Shown: in pieces, positions 9,570-18,123 of the stretch
Layout of the letters: each line of letters starts with the position of its first letter
How positions within the stretch are numbered: position 1 is the first letter of the stretch
DNA from: Schaalia odontolytica
GTDB taxonomy: Bacteria; Actinomycetota; Actinomycetes; Actinomycetales; Actinomycetaceae
DNA: 64,000 nt
Assembly: GCF_009730335.1 (NCBI RefSeq)
Contig: NZ_CP046315.1
Span: 1,984,001 to 2,048,000, forward strand
Reading direction: 5' to 3'
Program-made: the position numbers and the translations under genes
Notes under the pieces: model-generated
The model's database searches: none
What the model saw: only the letters and a program-made list of their open reading frames with translations
What the model was told of the DNA's origin: nothing

Positions 9570-10862
9570 TCAGTCCTCATTCTCGAGCGCGTCGGCCTGC
9601 TGGGCCTGCATGCGCGCGAGGTGCTCGTAGTCGGCGGCGCCGCGCCTGGGCACGTCGCGCATGGGGCGCGCGGGCGTCAGGTCCGTGAACGACGCTCCCA
9701 GGTTCACCAGGCCGCCGGACTCCATGCCCGGGCCGGGCAGGACGTCGAAGCGGCGCGCCTTTTGCAGGGCGTCAATGACGCTGGTCATGTCCTGGTTCTG
9801 GATGGCTGCGGAGATCGTGTACGCGCCCGGGTTGAAGGTCAGACGCGGAATGTCGATGTCGAGGTGACCGGTGCCCGGCTCGATCGAGGTCGGCACGTAG
9901 CAGGCGTCCATACCGTGCAGTCCCCACACGAAGACGCCTTCGCGGGTGTCGATGGAGGCGCCGAAAACCGGGGACTCGATACGCTCGTTCGCGCGGTAGT
10001 GCAGGCGCAGGCGCACGGGATCGCCCGGGTACACGAGCGACGTGGGCTGACCGGACGCGGACAGCAGTTCGATGCGCTCGATCATGGCCTCGCCGCTGCC
10101 GAAACGCGTGCCACCACCCTCGACCTCGACGGCGTGGTGAGCGACGTCGGAGTAGGTGTCGATAACCTCGGCTGCCGCACCCACGTCGACGAGCGTGCCG
10201 TGATCCAGCCACGCGGCCTGGTCACAGAAGGTACGCATCTGCTCGAGGCCGTGGGACACAACGACGACCGTGCGCCCCTGATCCTTAAGCTGGGCAAACT
10301 TGTCCATGCACTTGTTCTGGAATTCCATGTCGCCCACGGCCAGGACCTCGTCGACGAGGAGGATGTCCGGCTCCACATGGATGGACACGGAGAAGCCCAG
10401 GCGCACGTACATGCCCGACGAGTAGTTCTTCACCGGCTGATCGATGAAGCGCTCGACGCCGGAGAAGTCGATGATCGCATCCAGCTTGGAGTCGATCTCC
10501 TTCTTGCTCATGCCCAGGATCGCGCCGTTGAGGTAGATATTCTCGCGGCCCGACAGCTCGGGGTGGAAGCCGGAGCCGACCTCGAGCATGGCGGCCATGC
10601 GCCCCGTCGAGGAGATCGTTCCCCTGTCCGGGGTGAGGATCTTCGCGATGCACTTGAGCAGCGTCGACTTGCCCGAACCGTTGTGGCCGAGCAGGCCGAA
10701 TGTCTTGCCCTGCGGGATCTCGAACGAGACGTCGTCGAGGGCCCAGAACTCCTCGAACTGAGCGCGCGAACGCTGCAGGAACGCGCCCTTGAGGGACTGG
10801 TTGCGGTTCTTGTAGATGCGGAAGCGCTTGGAGACGCCCTCCACCGAAATCGCGTTCGTCAT
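9570..10862 (-). CDS. ABC exporter ATPase of the Wzt/TagH type
   Basis: A 430-residue ATPase that powers export of an undecaprenyl-linked glycopolymer. Residues 59-67 are Walker A (GHNGSGKST). The signature YSSGMYVRLGFS and the Walker B region ILLVDEVLAVGD follow. After about residue 240 comes a beta-rich C-terminal domain (from GGGTRFGSGEAMIERIEL to the end) like the Wzt carbohydrate-binding domain that recognises a non-reducing-end modification in O-antigen exporters. The frame stays open far upstream, but ATG 10862 (MTNAISVEG) overlaps the permease stop (TGATG), giving the true start. It pairs with the permease gene immediately upstream. What end-cap the C-terminal domain reads is unknown; acyl or phosphocholine groups are options given the neighbours. 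Confidence 0.92.
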   Translation of the reverse strand: MTNAISVEGVSKRFRIYKNRNQSLKGAFLQRSRAQFEEFWALDDVSFEIPQGKTFGLLGHNGSGKSTLLKCIAKILTPDRGTISSTGRMAAMLEVGSGFHPELSGRENIYLNGAILGMSKKEIDSKLDAIIDFSGVERFIDQPVKNYSSGMYVRLGFSVSIHVEPDILLVDEVLAVGDMEFQNKCMDKFAQLKDQGRTVVVVSHGLEQMRTFCDQAAWLDHGTLVDVGAAAEVIDTYSDVAHHAVEVEGGGTRFGSGEAMIERIELLSASGQPTSLVYPGDPVRLRLHYRANERIESPVFGASIDTREGVFVWGLHGMDACYVPTSIEPGTGHLDIDIPRLTFNPGAYTISAAIQNQDMTSVIDALQKARRFDVLPGPGMESGGLVNLGASFTDLTPARPMRDVPRRGAADYEHLARMQAQQADALENED

Positions 10863-11716
10863 CAGAGTTCCTCCACGATTCGTGCCGAGAAGCGGCGGAA
10901 GATCAGCGAGCCGAGGCCGAAGATGCCGAAGGCCCAGGCGGCGCAGCCGAGCCACACCTGCCAGGACGGCATCGCGAAGCCGTACAGCGTCGAGCGGTAG
11001 GCCTCGAGGAAGAGCTCGGCGGGGTTGAGACGGAAGATCGTGACGATCGGGAGGGGCTCGCCTCCCCAGGTCCATCCCTTGGCCGCCAGGTCGGTCTGGA
11101 CCTTGTTGAGCATCGAGAGGGAGAAGACGACGCCGGAGGCGTACATCCAGATCTGATTGAAGATCTGCCACAGGTGCGAAATATCGCGGAAGTAGACCGA
11201 GGCAACCGACAGGATGAGGCCCATGCCGATCACGAAGAGCATCGCAAGCAGGGTAATGACGATAACGGCGGGAATCATGAGCAGCACGCCGGGGCCGCCG
11301 GCAATGCACATGATGAGGATGATGACGCCCAGCTCAAAGGCAAAGTCGTAGGCCAGCGCCAGGACCGAGGAGTAGATGAGGACCTGACGCGGGAAGTAGA
11401 CCTTGGTGAGCAGGCCGGAGTTACCCACGAGGGAATCCATGCCGCGCTGGATGCCGCTCGACAGGAAGTTCCAGGCGATGACGCCCACGCCAATCCACAG
11501 CGCGAAGGAGGACAGGCCCGAGTTCACACCCTTGTCGGCCTCGCCGCGGAAGACGACGCCGAAGATCAGCGCGTACACAGCGATCGTGGCGATCGGGTTG
11601 ATGAAGGACCACAGACGGCCGAGCGCGGTGCCCTTGAACTCCGAGGAGATCGAGCGCTGCGCCATGCGCACCGTCAGGTCAATGACCCGTTTCGTCTCAG
11701 ACACGGCTACTCCCAT
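10862..11716 (-). CDS. ABC exporter permease of the Wzm/TagG type
   Basis: A 284-residue ABC-2 membrane protein with about six hydrophobic segments (for example IATIAVYALIFGVVF, VLLMIPAVIVITLLAMLFVIGMGLI, WLGCAAWAFGIFGLGSLIF). The N-terminal amphipathic part LTVRMAQRSISSEFKGTALGRLWSFINP is characteristic of teichoic-acid and O-antigen permeases. It forms the membrane channel with the ATPase encoded next, whose start overlaps its stop. The ATG at 11716 is the longest start. A GTG at 11704 has a better Shine-Dalgarno (GGGAG, five bases away) and may be the real start, which would remove four residues. Confidence 0.92.
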   Translation of the reverse strand: MGVAVSETKRVIDLTVRMAQRSISSEFKGTALGRLWSFINPIATIAVYALIFGVVFRGEADKGVNSGLSSFALWIGVGVIAWNFLSSGIQRGMDSLVGNSGLLTKVYFPRQVLIYSSVLALAYDFAFELGVIILIMCIAGGPGVLLMIPAVIVITLLAMLFVIGMGLILSVASVYFRDISHLWQIFNQIWMYASGVVFSLSMLNKVQTDLAAKGWTWGGEPLPIVTIFRLNPAELFLEAYRSTLYGFAMPSWQVWLGCAAWAFGIFGLGSLIFRRFSARIVEEL

Positions 11717-11744
11717 CGCTTCTGTCGTGGTCAGGAAATCTATT

Positions 11745-13046
11745 CTACTTGCCGGCGGCCGGCGTGAGTACGAGGTAGCGCAGCGTGAACTCCACGATCA
11801 CGACGCTGGGCTTGTAGGCCTCGATGAGGGCGGCAACGTCCGTCGGCTGCTCGGTGTCGAGGCCGTGGCCGACCTGGATCGTGTATTCGAAGGTGGCGGC
11901 GACCTCGGGTCCCAGGTTGTTGCCCTGGGAGTCACGCACGATGAGCGCAGTGCCGCGTCCGTTCGGGTTGTAGGTGAGTGCTGGCTTGTTCTGGAAGTCG
12001 ACGGGGCTGGCCAGGGACACCTCGGGGGCGCCCGTCACCTCGGCCAGGCGCGCGGCGGTGTCGGCCAGATCGTCGCGAGTCTCCAGCTGCAGCAGGTGGA
12101 CGCTACCCGGGTCCTGCTCGTAGGTGGGGACCGCCCACGGGCCACTCTGGGCGGGGGCTCCCAGGGCCTCGTACTCGTTGGGGGCGTCCACGCTGCTCAC
12201 GCCGGACGGCGTCAGGGAGGGCAGGCCCTCAAGCTGGGGGTTCACCGCAGCCAGGCAGGACAGCGTCTGGTTCCACGCGACGTGCGCGGCGTAGGGCGAC
12301 CAGTGGGGATTGACCGCCGAGTACAGCGGGGCCTCGCTCCCCTCGCGGGCCTCGCGCAGGCCCTCGCGCACGTCCACCCACGCGCGGGTAGGCAGCGCCG
12401 AGCGCATGAGATCCAGGGGGGTCGTGCCCATCAGCGGGTCGGTCCACTGGGGCAGCTTATCGGAGTAGATGTCCCACGTGGCCGGGGCGGGCATGAAGAG
12501 CGCGGTCGCACCCTGCTCGCTCGCGGCGGTCTCGATACCGCTCATGTAGCGGTCCCACGCGCTCACCTGCTCGGGGGTGGGGCGCACACGGCCCAGTGCC
12601 TGGGAGAAGTTCGCGTTGAAGACGTCGGAGAGGAACAGGTAGCCGTCGCGGCCCTGAACGTAGGTGGTCACGCCGGTCATAGACTGCTCGAACGAGGCCT
12701 GGGCAGCGTCCGTGGGCAGGTAGCCCGCCGTGCCGGCGACTCCGGGCGTCCACGGACCCACGTCGGCGCGCGGGGTGGGGGCGCAGACCTCGGGCAGGGA
12801 TTGGGGCGTGGTGCGCGCGAAGGACGAGGCCTGGGCGGCGGGTGCGGGCACCTGAGGAGCGGGGTGGGTGGCCTTGTACCAGGTGCCAACGCCGGTGGCC
12901 GCGCACGCGCCCGCAAGGAGAACGGCGAGGGGCACGTAGTGGAGGCGGCGCTTCCACGAGCCTGCGGGAACGCCCTCGTCGAAGGAGACATCGCGCAGAC
13001 CGGACTCGGATTCCTTGAACTGGCCGGCGGCCTTCTTCTCACTCAC
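11745..13046 (-). CDS. Membrane-anchored AlgJ/AlgX-like SGNH protein
   Basis: A 433-residue protein with a short basic cytoplasmic N-terminus, one transmembrane segment (HYVPLAVLLAGACAATGVGTWY, near 38-60) and an extracellular domain. The domain resembles the AlgJ/AlgX-type SGNH fold used in polysaccharide O-acetylation: GRDGYLFLSD near the start, VNPHWSPYAAHVAW (the Asp/His-type block) and IVRDSQGNNLG near the end, where a GDS-like serine is expected. It would receive acyl groups delivered by the neighbouring OafA-type protein and place them on the exported glycan. GTG 13046 is the start: GAGGAGGAG precedes it and it overlaps the stop of the upstream acyltransferase (GTGA). Function in O-acylation is inferred from fold and pairing. 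Confidence 0.78.
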   Translation of the reverse strand: MSEKKAAGQFKESESGLRDVSFDEGVPAGSWKRRLHYVPLAVLLAGACAATGVGTWYKATHPAPQVPAPAAQASSFARTTPQSLPEVCAPTPRADVGPWTPGVAGTAGYLPTDAAQASFEQSMTGVTTYVQGRDGYLFLSDVFNANFSQALGRVRPTPEQVSAWDRYMSGIETAASEQGATALFMPAPATWDIYSDKLPQWTDPLMGTTPLDLMRSALPTRAWVDVREGLREAREGSEAPLYSAVNPHWSPYAAHVAWNQTLSCLAAVNPQLEGLPSLTPSGVSSVDAPNEYEALGAPAQSGPWAVPTYEQDPGSVHLLQLETRDDLADTAARLAEVTGAPEVSLASPVDFQNKPALTYNPNGRGTALIVRDSQGNNLGPEVAATFEYTIQVGHGLDTEQPTDVAALIEAYKPSVVIVEFTLRYLVLTPAAGK

Positions 13047-14314
13047 TTGGTCTCCTCCTCGCTGCGTGCGGCCGCCTCTTCGGCCTCCATGACCGTCGCG
13101 ATCCTGGTCGAGGACAGGGCCGGCGTGACAATGCGGCGTGCCACGGCCTCGTACGTGGGACGGAAGTGCTCGATGAGCTTGTCCATCCATCCGGGCAGGT
13201 AGTTCTTCAGGCTCATCGCGGGCTTCTCAATGAGGTGCCACGACAGGTAGGCCAGGATGTGCACGGTCACGACGACCGTCAGGTGGTAGGCGATCCAGCC
13301 GCGATCCTGCAGGTGGAAGTAGGCGGCGAACGCCATGATCGGCCATGCGTAGATGTAGATGCCGTAGGACAGGTCGCCGTGCTTCTCCCAGTTCTGCAGG
13401 GGCAGGCGAATCGCCAGGTACATGAGGAAGTACAGGAAGCCGTACTGGCCGACGATGTTCCAGCCGCCCGACGCATACGACAGCAGGCCGAAGATGAGGC
13501 CGCCCCACGCCAGGCGCGAGTCCATGGGGATCTTGTCGCCGTAGAGCGTGAAGAGCATGCCGAAGGCAAAGGGGCCCATGAACATCAGCATGTAGGGGTC
13601 GCGCAGCAGGTAGTTGACGTTGGCGACCTGGCCCGCGCCCATCCACTGCAGGGCGTTGAGGGCAATCAGCACGAGGGCGAAAGCGCCGCCCACCTTGCGG
13701 TTCGCGAGCGCTCCAAACAGGCCGAGGATCGCCACCAGTATGTAGGCCTTGAACTCGTAGATGAGCGTCCAGGCCGAGCCGTTCCAGTCACGGGCGCCGT
13801 GCAGGATGAAGTAGGGCAGGTTCTCGCCCATGCCGGCGATGTTGCGCTGGCCCAGGTTCAGCCACATGTTGTTTACGAAGTACGTGAGCGGGGACTCGGT
13901 GGCCGGGTGCAGGTAGCCGGAAATATTGTGGTAGGTGTGCCAGTAGGCGATCGGCGCGAGGATACCGACCGTGAAGAGCAGGGCCGCCCAGAAAGCGGGG
14001 AAAATACGCAGGACGCGGCGCCACATGTAGCGCCAGATCGTCGCACGCCCCATACGCGAGCGCGTGATCAGGAAGCCCGAGAAAAAGAAGAAACCCGCGA
14101 CGGCGACGCCACCGATGGACTGCTCCTTGGAGATCTGCACGCCCAGGTCCTCGCCGCCGTAGAAACCAGCGATCGGGCCAGCGTGCGAGAAGATGACCAT
14201 GAAGGCCATCAGCCAGCGCAAAAACCCAATCGAGTTGGACCTGGAGTTGAATGCCTGCGCGACGGACTGGGGCGTGTGGGGGGCCGCAGCCCGAATCGTG
14301 GAGGCCAGGCTCAT
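13043..14314 (-). CDS. Acyltransferase-3 family membrane protein (OafA-like)
   Basis: A 423-residue protein with about ten membrane segments and the acyltransferase-3 signature at the N-terminus: FLRWLMAFMVIFSHAGPIAGF, including the essential histidine in FSHAG. Members move acyl groups, often acetyl, across the membrane onto extracytoplasmic sugars. The partner that completes the transfer is most likely the AlgJ-like protein whose GTG overlaps this stop codon. Its own start overlaps the end of the RgpF gene, so this is a tightly coupled operon of rgpF, acyltransferase and AlgJ-like protein. The acyl group and target sugar are not predictable from sequence. Confidence 0.9.
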   Translation of the reverse strand: MSLASTIRAAAPHTPQSVAQAFNSRSNSIGFLRWLMAFMVIFSHAGPIAGFYGGEDLGVQISKEQSIGGVAVAGFFFFSGFLITRSRMGRATIWRYMWRRVLRIFPAFWAALLFTVGILAPIAYWHTYHNISGYLHPATESPLTYFVNNMWLNLGQRNIAGMGENLPYFILHGARDWNGSAWTLIYEFKAYILVAILGLFGALANRKVGGAFALVLIALNALQWMGAGQVANVNYLLRDPYMLMFMGPFAFGMLFTLYGDKIPMDSRLAWGGLIFGLLSYASGGWNIVGQYGFLYFLMYLAIRLPLQNWEKHGDLSYGIYIYAWPIMAFAAYFHLQDRGWIAYHLTVVVTVHILAYLSWHLIEKPAMSLKNYLPGWMDKLIEHFRPTYEAVARRIVTPALSSTRIATVMEAEEAAARSEEETK

Positions 14315-16173
14315 CGCTCACCCTTCATGGATCGGATCTTATGGACGGCACTGCGGGCCGCGCGGTACGCCGGCTTGAGGGCGTTCCCCAGTCCCGGGGT
14401 ATGCACCATGATGTTGGTCTTGACGGCACCCAGCAGGTTCGGGACCGTGCCCATGCGCGCCTTGAGGAAGGGCACCTGGTCGATCGCGAAGGCGGGCATC
14501 ATCGAGGAGGTCGCCGCCAGCTTGTACTCGAGGTAGCCGTAGTACACGCCCGCCCACTTCGGGGTCATGACGGGGCGCACGTAGTAGCCGCGCGACAGGA
14601 CCGCGTAGGACAGGAGACGCTCGATGACGTGCGCCAGGGAGCCGTCCTTGTAGCCACCTTCCTCCGGGAAGTCCTCGGGGACGAGGCCGGCACCGGTCAG
14701 CAGGGACAGGGCCTCCGGGCGCGCGATGAACATGGAGCCGTAGGGGGCCAGCGGCTGGTGGTCGTCGAAGGGGACGGTGATGCCGACCTTCTTGGCGAAG
14801 TCGCGGGCGGGGGCGCGGTTCGCGAACCACGCGTGGCCCATCGTCGGGTAGCCCATGTGCGGCATGGGTGCAATCACCATGCCCAGGCCCGGGTGGGCCG
14901 CGAACTTCGCGAGGATGCTGGCCACGTGATCGGAGGAGGCCAGCAGGTTGTCGTAGAGGTGCTCCTTGAAGAGCTGGGCGGCGTTGTAGTCGTCCTGGAC
15001 GGACTTCTTGGAGTGGATCTTCACGACGATGTCGTACTCGCCGGAAGTGAGCACGTCGTTGCAGTCCACCAGGAACGCGCCGATGTCGCGGCCGCGGTTG
15101 GAGGACACGACGCGCACGTCGGCGTCCACGCCTCGTTCCTGGGCGTGCGCCTCGATGAGGGCCTTGTTCTCCTCGTTTGAGGTCGTGGCCACCAGGTGGT
15201 AGCCGGCGGGCAAGACGCTCAGGCGGTCGAGGATCTCGTCGGCCATGTCGGCGTAGAAGATGTGTGCGACCGCGAGGACCTTCAGGGATGCGGCGGCGTC
15301 AAGGGTGGCCTGGTCGGCGCGCGGAGAGATGACGGTCGTCAGGCCCGCGTTGGTCACGAGGTCACGCGGACGCGAGGTGCGCGCAAGGTTCGTGAGGATC
15401 AGGTCGGTGTCGTAGCCGGCCCTGTCCGCCAGCTCCAGCATGTCCGCACCGATGATCGCGTGGCGGTCCAGGTAAAGCGGGTCGTGGAAGAGGTTGCGGC
15501 GCTTGAGAATCGGGCAGCCGTCCGCGAGCAGCATCGACGCGTTGTCGAAGACGGGGTTGCGCGAGGGGTACTCCTCGCGCGGGTAGGCCACAACATGCGT
15601 GTAGCCGAGGTTGCCGAAGTACTCCGTGAAGCGCGACTCGTGCCACTGGATCGAGTCGTTGTAGGAACGGATCGGGGGCATCTCGTCCCAGTACTTGCGG
15701 AAGTCCGGGGAGCTGAGCAGCGGGTTGCGAACGGCGATCCAGTGGGACTGGATGTGGCGCGGCATACGAGTGGCTGCCAGGAAGGGGTGGGGACGCACCT
15801 CGTCGTGTTCGGTGATGCCCCAGAAGTCCACCGCGCCAGCGGCCTCCACGCGGTCGAAGAGGTTCTTCCACGGGTTGACGGGCGCGAAGAAGGTGTAGTT
15901 GAAGAGGACCAGCTCGTCGATCTGACCGAGGCGGTCCCAGCCGAAGCGAGCGATGCCGTCGCGGTAGCCGCCCACGTCGAAGCCGGTGTTTTCGCGCTCG
16001 AAGACATCGGTGGCGCCCTTGAGGAGGCGCTCACGAGCAGTGTCGTCCAGAGGAGAGTTGGAGACGACGAGGATCTCGTCGAGGTACTCGCGCAGCGATG
16101 TCAGGCACTCCACGATGTAGTCGTCGACGAGGCCCTGGGGATCAAAGAACAGGAAAATACCGGCGCGCTTCAC
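14311..16173 (-). CDS. rgpF: Rhamnan synthesis protein F-type glycosyltransferase
   Basis: A 620-residue protein of the RgpF family, which adds or branches rhamnose in cell-wall polysaccharides. The N-terminus has FFDPQGLVDDYIVECLTSLREYLDEILVVSNSPL, then ENTGFDVGGYRDGIARFGW, a hallmark of the family. The C-terminal half has a second block, SNRGRDIGAFLVDCNDVLTSGEYDIVVKIHSKKS, the paired RgpF signature. It follows the epimerase gene by four bases and overlaps the acyltransferase by four, so all are co-expressed. Together with rfbB this suggests a rhamnose-containing polymer, although the exact linkage is unknown. Confidence 0.9.
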   Translation of the reverse strand: MKRAGIFLFFDPQGLVDDYIVECLTSLREYLDEILVVSNSPLDDTARERLLKGATDVFERENTGFDVGGYRDGIARFGWDRLGQIDELVLFNYTFFAPVNPWKNLFDRVEAAGAVDFWGITEHDEVRPHPFLAATRMPRHIQSHWIAVRNPLLSSPDFRKYWDEMPPIRSYNDSIQWHESRFTEYFGNLGYTHVVAYPREEYPSRNPVFDNASMLLADGCPILKRRNLFHDPLYLDRHAIIGADMLELADRAGYDTDLILTNLARTSRPRDLVTNAGLTTVISPRADQATLDAAASLKVLAVAHIFYADMADEILDRLSVLPAGYHLVATTSNEENKALIEAHAQERGVDADVRVVSSNRGRDIGAFLVDCNDVLTSGEYDIVVKIHSKKSVQDDYNAAQLFKEHLYDNLLASSDHVASILAKFAAHPGLGMVIAPMPHMGYPTMGHAWFANRAPARDFAKKVGITVPFDDHQPLAPYGSMFIARPEALSLLTGAGLVPEDFPEEGGYKDGSLAHVIERLLSYAVLSRGYYVRPVMTPKWAGVYYGYLEYKLAATSSMMPAFAIDQVPFLKARMGTVPNLLGAVKTNIMVHTPGLGNALKPAYRAARSAVHKIRSMKGER

Positions 16174-16177
16174 GGCC

Positions 16178-17029
16178 TTACTCCCCCGTGCCGTCGACGG
16201 TGGCCAGGATCTGGCGGATCTTCGTGGCGTCGCCCCACACTCCGGGCGAGTCGTAGGGACGATCCGGGAAGGCCCCGTACTCGAGGGTGATGTCCAGGTC
16301 GTTCTCGCGGATGTAGGATTCGACGCGGTCGGCGAGGCTCATGGGTTCGCCGCTGCAGATGTTGATGATGCCGGTGACCTCGTCCTGGGAGACGGCGGCA
16401 GCAATCTGGTAGGCCAGTCCCTGAATGGAGATGAAGTCGTAGAGGTTCTTGCCCGTGGTGAAGGGGAAGGTCTTCTTGCCTTCCTGGGCGGCGGCCAGGA
16501 GCTTGGAGAAGATCGAGGAGCCGTGCGCGTCGTCGCCGACGATGTAGTAGCCGCGCAACCACTGCATGGTTGCGCCGTGCTTGGTGGTCAGCAGCGACGT
16601 GATCTGTCGCAGCGCGTTCTTGGAGATGCCGTACAGCGAGGCGGGGTTGCACGGGGAGTTTTCGTCGATGGCGCCTTCCCAGTAGCCGACCTCGTGCATG
16701 GAACCCATGACGGCCAGGTGGGTGCAGCCGCCCTCGAGGAGGTTCTCGATGAAGTGGTAGTGGGCGGGCAGGTCCTCGATGTGGGCCGGCGAGTTGTGCA
16801 CGAAGCCGTCGCGCCAGGCGAGGTGCAGGACCACGTCCGGGCGTCCGAGCTGGTCGTAGATGTCAGCGTCGCCGCTGAAAATCTGGGTGTCGATGCGGCG
16901 CGCGCGCTCGTCGACACCGTCGAGGCGGAAGTCCACGACGCTGACGTCGAGGCCGCGCTCCAGCAGGGCGTGAACAATGTGGCGGCCAATGTAGCCGCCG
17001 GCTCCGGTAACGAGGACAGTCTTCACCAT
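16178..17029 (-). CDS. NAD-dependent sugar-nucleotide epimerase/dehydratase
   Basis: A 283-residue extended SDR enzyme. The dinucleotide motif is GAGGYIG near residues 9-15 and the catalytic pair is in YGISKNALRQI. It resembles NDP-sugar epimerases or 4-reductases used in surface-sugar synthesis. The sequence ends with VWGDATKIRQILATVDG, as in many 4-ketohexose reductase-like proteins. The open frame runs upstream to 17281, but MVKTVLVTGAGG at ATG 17029 matches the normal start of the family. No strong Shine-Dalgarno is seen. It is followed four bases later by rgpF. The substrate cannot be assigned; dTDP-4-keto-6-deoxyglucose is plausible given rfbB. Confidence 0.85.
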   Translation of the reverse strand: MVKTVLVTGAGGYIGRHIVHALLERGLDVSVVDFRLDGVDERARRIDTQIFSGDADIYDQLGRPDVVLHLAWRDGFVHNSPAHIEDLPAHYHFIENLLEGGCTHLAVMGSMHEVGYWEGAIDENSPCNPASLYGISKNALRQITSLLTTKHGATMQWLRGYYIVGDDAHGSSIFSKLLAAAQEGKKTFPFTTGKNLYDFISIQGLAYQIAAAVSQDEVTGIINICSGEPMSLADRVESYIRENDLDITLEYGAFPDRPYDSPGVWGDATKIRQILATVDGTGE

Positions 17030-17130
17030 GTCAGCCAGTCTATCAAGGCGTAGGCGCTGCGCAGCTCCGCCCCGCGTTGTGTGCCGTGACGCACCCACCG
17101 GCCCCGGCCTCGTCCACGAGGCCGACTCCC

Positions 17131-18123
17131 CTATCGTCGGGGACGCGGCGCGGTGCGGTGGCGCAGCGCGCGAGGCAGGGCGAGGAGCCCCTGGAGGACT
17201 CCGCGGGCGACCGGCCCCCGTCCGCCCGAGCGCACCGCCCGAGCAATCGAGCGGGCGATGGCGCGCGCGACGACGCCCCACGGGGCGTGCTGGGCGGCGA
17301 CGATGATGCGGTTGCGTGCGTTGACCCGCAGGAACATGGGCGAGGACGTGCCCGAGGAGGCCGCGTGCTCATGGTCGACGACGGCACCGGCGACGAAGCG
17401 CACCTCATACCCAGCTTCGCGCAGCTTGTAGGACAGATCGGTGTCCTCGTAGTACATGAACAGGTCCGTGCGCACTCCCCCGACAGCTCGCCACGCGTCG
17501 GCGTCGATCGCACAGGCGCCGCCGCACAGGCCGAAGACCTCGGGGGCAGGAAGCGGGGAGTTGGCGGGGTCCAGCCAGGAGCGGTCATAGCCATTACCAG
17601 CGTGATCGACCTCGTTGCCGGTGGAGTTGATGAGAACCTGCCCACCGCTGTCTCCGTCGGCGACGCGCGTCCAGCGGCTGCCGTCGCGGGCGACGAGGAA
17701 CTCCATGTCGGAGGGGGTGGAGGGACGCCAGGTGCCGGTCAGGAGGATGAGCGCGGTCGTGGCGCCCACGGCCTCGCCCAGGGGTGCCAGGAGGGCATCG
17801 AGGAATCCGTCGCGCACTGTCGCGTCGTTGTTGAGTAGGACGACGGCATCTTCGCTCAGGCCGGCCGCTCCTGCCATGACACCGGCGCCGAAGCCGTCGT
17901 TCGTCCCGGCGTTGACGAGGGAGACGCGCGCGGGATCGGCGACGCTGCGCAGCTCGTCGAGTCCTTCGCGCAGGACGATGAGCGAGTCGTCGTCGGATCC
18001 GTTGTCGACGATGACGAGGTGGTCCCCCTCCCCCATCTGCGGGGCGATGGAGTGGGCGGCGCGCAGAGTGAGCGGCGCATTCTTCCAGTTGACGAGGATG
18101 ACCCTCGCGCTGCGCGCCCTCAT
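17131..18123 (-). CDS. Family-2 glycosyltransferase, rhamnosyl/WbbL-like
   Basis: A 330-residue GT-A enzyme. It opens with ARVILVNWKNAPLTLRAAHSI, has IVDNGSDDDSL and a GFGAGVMAGA stretch, and the acidic motif LLNNDATVRDGFLDALL. The later GLCGGACAIDADAWRAVGG and FMYYEDTDLSYKLREAGYEV are the standard acceptor/catalytic block of WbbL-type rhamnosyltransferases. ATG 18123 overlaps the stop of the family-4 glycosyltransferase upstream (ATGA), so the two are coupled. A gap of about 100 bases separates it from the epimerase gene. Confidence 0.9.
   Translation of the reverse strand: MRARSARVILVNWKNAPLTLRAAHSIAPQMGEGDHLVIVDNGSDDDSLIVLREGLDELRSVADPARVSLVNAGTNDGFGAGVMAGAAGLSEDAVVLLNNDATVRDGFLDALLAPLGEAVGATTALILLTGTWRPSTPSDMEFLVARDGSRWTRVADGDSGGQVLINSTGNEVDHAGNGYDRSWLDPANSPLPAPEVFGLCGGACAIDADAWRAVGGVRTDLFMYYEDTDLSYKLREAGYEVRFVAGAVVDHEHAASSGTSSPMFLRVNARNRIIVAAQHAPWGVVARAIARSIARAVRSGGRGPVARGVLQGLLALPRALRHRTAPRPRR

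Noticed and set aside
8481-11000. Plus-strand open frame of 839 codons opposite the NlpC/P60 and ABC genes
   Set aside because: Its translation has no recognisable motif, while the minus strand carries full domain sets.
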